A stretch of 64,000 bases of DNA from Nitrosarchaeum sp. (GTDB lineage Archaea; Thermoproteota; Nitrososphaeria; Nitrososphaerales; Nitrosopumilaceae). The DNA is taken from the NCBI GenBank assembly GCA_021414105.1, contig JAIOPB010000016.1, forward strand, positions 44,352-108,351. Reading direction: 5' to 3'. The notes beneath the pieces were generated by a model. The model saw nothing but the letters and a program-made list of their open reading frames with translations. It searched no databases and had not been told where the DNA came from. The position numbers and the translations under genes are program-made. Shown here in pieces: positions 58,294 through 64,000 of the stretch (position 1 is its first letter; each line of letters opens with the position of its first letter).

Positions 58294-59448
58294 ATGTTAT
58301 TTTCACATATTTCAGATACACATTTAGGATTAGTGCAATATGGATCAGAGGAACGAGAGCAAGATGTGTATCATGTTTTTAATCAAGCCATAGACATATC
58401 AATTAAAGATCATGTTGATTTTGTGATATTTGCAGGTGATATTTTCCATGTTCCAAATCCAAACGGAACTGCAGTAGTTCAAATGGCTAATGCATTAAAA
58501 CGATTAAAAAAAAATAACATAGATTCATTTTTTATTTTAGGAGATCATGACATAAGTAGAATTCGCACTACACCAATTCCATATGTATATCATAATTTGG
58601 AATTTTCAAGATACATAGGACAAGGGAATCCAATTGATTACAAAGGAATTTTGTTAGTTGGATTTGATAAAATAAGAAAAGCAGAAATTCCACAATTTGA
58701 AGAGAAATTCAAAACAGTTGACAAAATTGCAAAAAATCACACAGGACATAAAATTTTGGTGATGCATCAAGGAATTACAGAATTTAACAAGTTTGCAGGA
58801 GAATTACAATCAACAGATTTACCAAAAAATTTTACATATTATGCAATGGGACATCTACACGATCATGACATTAAACAATTCAATCATCTTAACGGACCAA
58901 TAGCATATCCAGGATCTATTGAACTCACAACAAGTGAAGGAATTAAAGAAACAAAAAAAGGATTTCTCGAAGTAGATATTTCAGGTGAAGAAGTAAAACC
59001 AAATTGGATCGAATTAGATACAAGAAAGCAATTTTCATTCAAAACAGAGTATTATGAATTGGCAAAATCAATCGACGAGATTTCTATAAAAATAGATAAA
59101 ATGGAGCGGAAACCTATTGTAGAAATAAAAATTCAAGGAGAAAATATAGAAACAGACCAAATACAGGCACAGATTTCACGGTTACAGACACAAACGTTGA
59201 GATGTTTTTGGAGAATTATTTCCAAAGAAACATCAGATTCATCAGTATTTCTAGAAAGACCAAATGCGATAGAGGATGAAATGTTTAGATTGTCAGTTGA
59301 TGCAATTGGTTCAGAGCAAATTGCAAATTTTGCTGTAAAGGAATTACTTCCACTGTTAGCTTCAGATCAAATCAAAGAGGCATCACAAATAATAATTGAG
59401 AATTTTGAGAAATATAAAAAGGAGAAAGAAAATGATCACGTCGGTTGA
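58294..59448 (+). CDS. mre11: Mre11 DNA repair nuclease
   Basis: 384 aa. Phosphoesterase motifs are intact: 'HISDTHLG', 'IFAGDIFH', 'LGDHDISR', 'VMHQG' and 'YAMGHLHDHD', giving the two-manganese site. A capping domain follows and the C-terminal helices ('EIIIENFEKYKKE'-like) bind Rad50. It processes DNA ends at double-strand breaks. It overlaps the rad50 start by 17 bp, so the two are translationally coupled. Confidence 0.95.
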   Translation: MLFSHISDTHLGLVQYGSEEREQDVYHVFNQAIDISIKDHVDFVIFAGDIFHVPNPNGTAVVQMANALKRLKKNNIDSFFILGDHDISRIRTTPIPYVYHNLEFSRYIGQGNPIDYKGILLVGFDKIRKAEIPQFEEKFKTVDKIAKNHTGHKILVMHQGITEFNKFAGELQSTDLPKNFTYYAMGHLHDHDIKQFNHLNGPIAYPGSIELTTSEGIKETKKGFLEVDISGEEVKPNWIELDTRKQFSFKTEYYELAKSIDEISIKIDKMERKPIVEIKIQGENIETDQIQAQISRLQTQTLRCFWRIISKETSDSSVFLERPNAIEDEMFRLSVDAIGSEQIANFAVKELLPLLASDQIKEASQIIIENFEKYKKEKENDHVG

Positions 59449-61510
59449 ATTAGGAGATTTTTTATCACATTCTGAAACAAAATTAGAATTTGGAAATGGA
59501 GTAACAGTATTTGTAGGACAAAATGGGGCTGGAAAATCAAGCATCATAGATGCAATCACATTTGCATTATTTGGACAACATACGAGAAAATCAAATAGAG
59601 GTTTGATAAAACGTGGAGCAAATCAAGGATTTACCAAAGTAGAATTCAACATAAACGGAAAGCAGTACCAAGCAGTAAGAAAAATAGATAACAAAGGTGG
59701 ACTTGCTGCAAAATTCACTGAAAAAATCAATGGAGAATTTTTAGAAATTGCGGCAGGTGAAAGAAAACAATTTGGAGAATCCATGACACACGAGGTTGAA
59801 AAAATAATAGGTTTAGATTTTGAGAAACTAAAGATTGCATCCATTGTACAACAAGGGGAATTAAATGCAATAATTAAAGCAAAACCAAAAGAATTCAAAG
59901 AATTACTAAATGCAGTAATTGGAATTGATAAGCTGGATGTTGCATCAGAAGCAATGAAGATCATTAACAAAAATTTTCGTGAAAAAATAAGAGAAGACAT
60001 AGGCTATGATGATACACATATTGATATTTTATTACGAGATCTACAAAAATACAAAACAGAACTTGAAGATGCAATGCCACAAAAAGAGCAACTCAAAGTA
60101 AAACAGACACAATTACAGAAAGAGATTACAGAACTTAGAATAAAGTTGGAAACAGAAACTCCAAAGATAGACAAAATTAATCAATTGGAATTAAGAAAAA
60201 GAGAACTGCAATCATATGCAAAAGAAGCAATTCAAGAAATCCAACGGGAAATAGCCGAAAAAGAGCGTAAAATACGTGATTGTGAGGGATGTTTTGAGCA
60301 TATAAGTCTGAAAAAAGATTTAGAAATAAAGATAGAAAAAATAGAGTTGGCTGTAGAGGGATCTCAAAAAAAAATACAGAAACTAACAGGTCAAGTTGCA
60401 TCACTTAAGGAAAAACAAGCACTTGCTGAAAAGATTCAGTTAAAGGATAACAGATGTCCTGTATGTGATTCAAAAGTTGAAAAACTAACCCCCTTATTTC
60501 AAGAAGAACATCTAAAACAAGAAATTATATTTCTTAAAGAACAGATGATTGTAACAGAGAAAGAGCGTACAATGTACAATCAAAAAAGAATTGAATTTTC
60601 TCAAAAACTACAAAATGCAAGAAATGCTGAAGCAACATTAAAGGCACATTCTATCAAAGATCAAGAAGATATAAGAAAAATTCAAGAAGAGTTAAAATTA
60701 AAGAAAGGAAATGTTCAAAAAATTCCTTTGTCTATTAATGGAAATCTATTAGAAGTATCTCAAATAGATTCACATGCAAAAAGAATTTTTGAAAACATTA
60801 CAAAATTGGAACATGAGATAAAAGGATTTAATGAAAAAGAATTTTTAAATCTAAAAGAATCTATTAATGAAAAACAAACGGATCTTTCACAGACAGATCA
60901 TAATCTAGGTGCAGTAACAGAAAAAATTACAAAATATGAAGAACAAATAAAATCAATGCAAAATGTTGTTTCTAAGCTTAAAGTAGTTAAAAAATATGTG
61001 AAGGAATTAGATGCTATTCAAATGAACATATTTAGCAGAGATGGTCCAGTTGCAACTAGTCTTAGATCATGGGCACTCAATACCATCTCAACAAAATCTT
61101 CCGAATATCTTACATTACTTAATACAAAAATTCAAAGAATATCACTTTCAGAGAAAGTACGGGATATCTCAATCACATGTTATTCTAAAAACGAAGTATT
61201 AGATTTAGAATCACTCAGTGGAGGAGAGCAAGTTAGCGTGGCACTTGCACTGAGATTGGGAATGGCAAATCTACTTGGGGCATCAAATCTTAATTTGATG
61301 ATACTTGATGAGCCTACAACACATCTTGACGCAGAGCACAAAAAATCACTTGTAGATGTATTGTCTCAATTATCAGATATTACAAATGTTGGAAAGCCAA
61401 TGCAATTTATCATAATTACACATGATTCAGAAATATTTGAAGACTCTAACGTAGAAAGAATATACAAATTTGAATCAACAGAACAAGGAAGCAAAATAAC
61501 GGTACTTTAA
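59432..61510 (+). CDS. rad50: Rad50 SMC-like ATPase (short coiled coil)
   Basis: 692 aa from the ATG at 59432, which has a purine-rich GGAG Shine-Dalgarno-like site 9 nt upstream; a TTG at 59396 is less likely. Walker A 'GQNGAGKSS', ABC signature 'LSGGEQVSVAL' and Walker B 'LMILDEPTTHLDAE' form the ATPase head. The zinc hook 'CPVCDS' lies near residue 341, midway between two coiled-coil arms. Known archaeal Rad50 proteins run to about 850-900 aa, so the arms here are short. It tethers DNA ends with Mre11. Confidence 0.95.
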   Translation: MITSVELGDFLSHSETKLEFGNGVTVFVGQNGAGKSSIIDAITFALFGQHTRKSNRGLIKRGANQGFTKVEFNINGKQYQAVRKIDNKGGLAAKFTEKINGEFLEIAAGERKQFGESMTHEVEKIIGLDFEKLKIASIVQQGELNAIIKAKPKEFKELLNAVIGIDKLDVASEAMKIINKNFREKIREDIGYDDTHIDILLRDLQKYKTELEDAMPQKEQLKVKQTQLQKEITELRIKLETETPKIDKINQLELRKRELQSYAKEAIQEIQREIAEKERKIRDCEGCFEHISLKKDLEIKIEKIELAVEGSQKKIQKLTGQVASLKEKQALAEKIQLKDNRCPVCDSKVEKLTPLFQEEHLKQEIIFLKEQMIVTEKERTMYNQKRIEFSQKLQNARNAEATLKAHSIKDQEDIRKIQEELKLKKGNVQKIPLSINGNLLEVSQIDSHAKRIFENITKLEHEIKGFNEKEFLNLKESINEKQTDLSQTDHNLGAVTEKITKYEEQIKSMQNVVSKLKVVKKYVKELDAIQMNIFSRDGPVATSLRSWALNTISTKSSEYLTLLNTKIQRISLSEKVRDISITCYSKNEVLDLESLSGGEQVSVALALRLGMANLLGASNLNLMILDEPTTHLDAEHKKSLVDVLSQLSDITNVGKPMQFIIITHDSEIFEDSNVERIYKFESTEQGSKITVL

Positions 61511-61517
61511 TACAAAT

Positions 61518-63209
61518 TTAATTTACAATAACTTTGCCTGTCATCCAAGGATGTAGCATGCAATGATAATCATATTCTCCAGAATCAGTAAACACATACT
61601 CCCATTTCTGGTCTGGCATCAACATTCCTGAATCAAAAAGACCATCATGAAGTGCAGGCAATCCGCTAGTTACTGTATGAGCTGCAGAATCGGTATTAAT
61701 CCAAACTACTGGCTCTCCAGAATAAATTTCAGTTTGATAAGGAATAAAACATTCGTTTGTATTTTCACATCCTGGAGAAGATGCACCTTGTGCCATTGTA
61801 ACTTCTACAGGTGCTGCACGTTTTTCTGTTGGTACAACTTCTGGTTCAACTGGAACTATAACTTCAGGTTCAACTGGTGATGGCTCTCCAACTGCAATTT
61901 GATTTACCTCCATATCATGAATTTCATTTACAGTAATTTCTCCAGTCATCCAAGGATGAACCATGCAAAAATATGGATAAGTTCCTGATTCATTAAATGT
62001 AAATTCAAAAGTAGTTCCTGACATAAACAAGCTAGAATCAAAGATGCCATCCATTCCATCTGTAGGAGTTCCACTAGAAACAGTATGGGCTGCAGTATCA
62101 TCATTACTCCACAAAACAGTATCACCAACTTGAATCTCTAAAGAAGATGGAAGATAGCATTCACTAGTATTTTCACATCCGGGAGTTCCTGCACCTTGTG
62201 GAATTGAGATCATATGAGTAATTGGAGCTAATGGCATTGCAGATACAGGTGGAGTTATTTTTGATTCAGCAGTTGCGCTAACAGAGTAACTAACAGTGAA
62301 TTGCGTAGTATTTCTGGTGTGAATTGCCAGAGCATTTCCTGAAAACTCCCATGACCCCATTGCATTTGCAGGATCAACTAAATTTAGTGCATAAAGTGTT
62401 TGGCCATCAGGAGTCCAAGCTGCTACAGGTCTTTCTGTAGGACCAAGGGGGCCTCTCAATGTAATTAATTGAATTGGCTCAGATGCTGAATAAGAAATAA
62501 CTCCGGAATAGATATCATCAGATGGAGCAATAATCATTACTAGTTGATGAGATTCATGTCCAATTCCTGGGTCTTGTTCTGATTGTAGCGTACCAGTCAT
62601 TACACCATCTGAAATTGCTTTTTCCGTGTAATCCACCATATAATCAACAGTGAATGGTTCAGTTTTCTTTGTGTGCACTAGTAATGCATTGCCGGCAAAT
62701 TTCCATTCTCCCTGTGCATTATCCGGATTTACAAATGTCAGTGCATATTTGCTTACTCCATCTGGAGTCCAAGTTGCTTGACCTTTGTCTTCTCCATCTG
62801 CTAGTGGACCATGCAAAGTAATTAGTTGAATTGGCTCAGATGCATCATAATGTAATGTACCAGAATAAACTTTCTCAGATATTGGTAAAATAGTTACAGA
62901 TTGATGAGATTCATGTCCAATTCCAGGATGCTGTGTAGATGTCATTCGTGTCCAACCATCTTTGAGTGGTTTTTCAACAACACATTCACCAGAATAATCA
63001 AGTTCAGTTCCTGCTGCATTTAGTGTACACATATTACCATAAGTCACACCATCAACACCACAAATCGGAACATATTCTTTGGTGCAACCGATAGGTTTTA
63101 TCGGCATTCCTGAAAGATATCCAGGATCAATTGCAATCATAACCAAACTAATTGCAACCAAAATGCCAACTGCAATAATAATTCCAAGTGTAAAATTCAT
63201 CTTATCCAC
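61518..63209 (-). CDS. Anchored exported protein with Kazal-like domain, repeat pair and two plastocyanin domains
   Basis: 563 aa. An N-terminal membrane helix (about 7-27) is followed by a Kazal-type domain (C42-C50-C61-C76, 'VPICGVDGVTYGNMC'). Then come two ~110-residue repeats (each 'HPGIGHESHQ...' or 'DPGIGHESHQ...', 'SEPIQLITL.GPL', 'WTPDG'). Two cupredoxin domains end the protein, each with His ('AHTVSSG', 'AHTVTSG') and C-x4-H-x2-M ('YFCMVHPWM', 'YHCMLHPWM'), so both can bind type-1 copper. It is probably a cell-surface electron carrier. The start overlaps the HEAT gene by 8 bp. Confidence 0.82.
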   Translation of the reverse strand: MDKMNFTLGIIIAVGILVAISLVMIAIDPGYLSGMPIKPIGCTKEYVPICGVDGVTYGNMCTLNAAGTELDYSGECVVEKPLKDGWTRMTSTQHPGIGHESHQSVTILPISEKVYSGTLHYDASEPIQLITLHGPLADGEDKGQATWTPDGVSKYALTFVNPDNAQGEWKFAGNALLVHTKKTEPFTVDYMVDYTEKAISDGVMTGTLQSEQDPGIGHESHQLVMIIAPSDDIYSGVISYSASEPIQLITLRGPLGPTERPVAAWTPDGQTLYALNLVDPANAMGSWEFSGNALAIHTRNTTQFTVSYSVSATAESKITPPVSAMPLAPITHMISIPQGAGTPGCENTSECYLPSSLEIQVGDTVLWSNDDTAAHTVSSGTPTDGMDGIFDSSLFMSGTTFEFTFNESGTYPYFCMVHPWMTGEITVNEIHDMEVNQIAVGEPSPVEPEVIVPVEPEVVPTEKRAAPVEVTMAQGASSPGCENTNECFIPYQTEIYSGEPVVWINTDSAAHTVTSGLPALHDGLFDSGMLMPDQKWEYVFTDSGEYDYHCMLHPWMTGKVIVN

Positions 63210-63690
63210 CTGTTAGTTTTGCAAATTTTTCATTCTTGCTTAATTTTTCCATAAATTCAATATTAGATAATGCGACCACTGCTGATTCTACTACTGGTAA
63301 TTCAGGATCGTTTAATGCTTTTTCTAAAACCGCTTTTGCCTCTTTGGAGCCAATTACACCAAGTGCAATGGCTGCCTCATGTCTTACAAACATACTAGGG
63401 TCATGTAACGTTGCATCAGCAAGTGCAGGTATACAACTAGAAAGGCACATCTGACCTAGTGAAAATGCGGCTTCGTGTCTTACAAGTTCATTTACATCAT
63501 TTTTTAGAACTTGTGCAACGTGTGGGACTTTGTCTTCGCCTCCAAAATCAACTAAAATGCAAGTAGCACGAGTTCTCACTACATAATCCGGATGAGTTAA
63601 AAGATTTACAAAATATGCAGTGTCTTGTTTTTCATATTTTGCCTCCATTTCTGCAAAAAGATCTAATCTGCTTTGAGTTACTGCCTGCAT
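63202..63690 (-). CDS. HEAT/PBS-lyase repeat protein
   Basis: 162 aa of about four HEAT-like repeats: 'HPDYVVRTRATCILVDFG', 'VNELVRHEAAFSLGQM', 'SMFVRHEAAIALGVIG' and 'ELPVVESAVVALSNI'. Such alpha-solenoids bind other proteins or prosthetic groups. Its 8-bp overlap with the downstream Kazal-cupredoxin gene means they are translated together, so it may help that protein's assembly (inference). Confidence 0.85.
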   Translation of the reverse strand: MQAVTQSRLDLFAEMEAKYEKQDTAYFVNLLTHPDYVVRTRATCILVDFGGEDKVPHVAQVLKNDVNELVRHEAAFSLGQMCLSSCIPALADATLHDPSMFVRHEAAIALGVIGSKEAKAVLEKALNDPELPVVESAVVALSNIEFMEKLSKNEKFAKLTGG

Positions 63691-63791
63691 TTTGTTTTCA
63701 GATTTTTTATATCCTATATTAGGTTACCCGAAATATTCACAAATTTTGCATAGCGTTATCTATTTAATGGAAAAAAAATCAACATGATATA

Positions 63792-64000
63792 ATGAGTGCA
63801 ATAATAGGACAAAAAGCGCCAAATTTTGAAGTGTCTGATTGGGTTCAAGGAGCCCCAACAAACTTTGATCAGGAAAAAGATCATATTGTTTTAGTAGAGG
63901 TATTTCAGGTGAATTGTCCTGGTTGTTTTATGCATGCACTTCCTGAAGCAATTAAGATCTACAACAAATACAAAGATGAGGGCGTTAGAGTGATAGGAAT
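63792..64000 (+). CDS. Thioredoxin/peroxiredoxin-like protein, C-terminus outside window
   Basis: Starts with ATG at 63792 and runs off the window (69 codons seen). 'GQKAPNFEVSDWVQGAPTNF' and 'IVLVEVFQVNCPGCFMHALPEAIKIYNKY' are the N-terminal half of a TlpA/AhpC-type thioredoxin fold, with a C-P-G-C redox motif. It has no signal peptide, so it is likely cytosolic. Later peroxiredoxin or thioredoxin features cannot be checked. Confidence 0.75.
   Translation, partial: MSAIIGQKAPNFEVSDWVQGAPTNFDQEKDHIVLVEVFQVNCPGCFMHALPEAIKIYNKYKDEGVRVIG

Noticed and set aside
1..64000. Prophage, integrative element or defence island.
   Set aside because: No integrase, transposase, terminase, capsid, restriction or cas genes were seen. 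The single tRNA is not followed by a duplicated 3' end nearby. Gene content is that of a core chromosome.

Overview
The window looks like chromosomal DNA of a marine ammonia-oxidising archaeon (Thaumarchaeota/Nitrososphaerota, Nitrosopumilus-like). The evidence is AT-rich DNA, short intergenic gaps, TATA-type promoters often about 25-30 nt before the start codon (leaderless mRNAs), and an archaeal gene set: Rpo7-Spt4, aEF1B, Pth2, TruD, HerA-NurA-Mre11-Rad50, GTP-dependent dephospho-CoA kinase, pyruvoyl arginine decarboxylase and geranylgeranyl reductase. Many plastocyanin-type copper domains, a multicopper oxidase, a K+-independent H+-pyrophosphatase and CtaB fit the copper-based metabolism of this group. 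No prophage, IS element, CRISPR array or rRNA gene was seen. One tRNA gene, tRNA-Thr(TGT), is present.

Layout. 1-6.5 kb: a sensing island with four CBS proteins (one with a C-terminal domain resembling ribosome hibernation factor HPF), two UspA proteins, a VIT-type metal transporter, a malate/lactate dehydrogenase homologue and a small HTH regulator. 6.5-10.4 kb: an amino-acid permease, an RHH protein, a cupredoxin-like anchored protein and an atypical NRAMP homologue. 10.5-17.1 kb: many small genes (paralogous zinc ribbons, small membrane proteins, a third UspA, a bifunctional-nuclease-type DUF151 protein facing an AbrB-like mini-protein, Pcm, Hsp20). A promoter element with core GCAGTGYA recurs five times between 5.2 and 11.9 kb. 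17.1-21.8 kb: a Met/Asn-rich repeat protein, a GC-rich hairpin, membrane and exported proteins, pdaD, a CPBP protease, the tRNA and a zinc ribbon. 21.8-34.4 kb: a DsbA-like thiol oxidoreductase, a DEAD-box helicase with a possibly switching leader, small proteins, a YyaL-type protein, a zinc alcohol dehydrogenase, a PNK-like kinase, and a zinc ribbon carrying a recent internal duplication.

34.4-47.4 kb: information-processing and energy genes: truD, pth2, geranylgeranyl reductase, zinc ribbon, aEF1B, a Cdc48-type ATPase, ctaB, a membrane protein with two plastocyanin domains next to a JAMM protease, H+-PPase and an SprT-like protein. 47.4-64 kb: a multicopper oxidase, dephospho-CoA kinase with an Mrp ATPase, rpo7-spt4, NAD synthesis (nadC opposite nadX-nadA), an exported S-layer-like protein, the nurA-herA-mre11-rad50 DNA-end resection operon, a Kazal/cupredoxin exported protein, a HEAT-repeat protein and the start of a thioredoxin-like gene.

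Several genes below 60 codons were found by reading the sequence directly. Family assignments rest on motif recognition only. No database search, fold prediction or motif statistics could be run.
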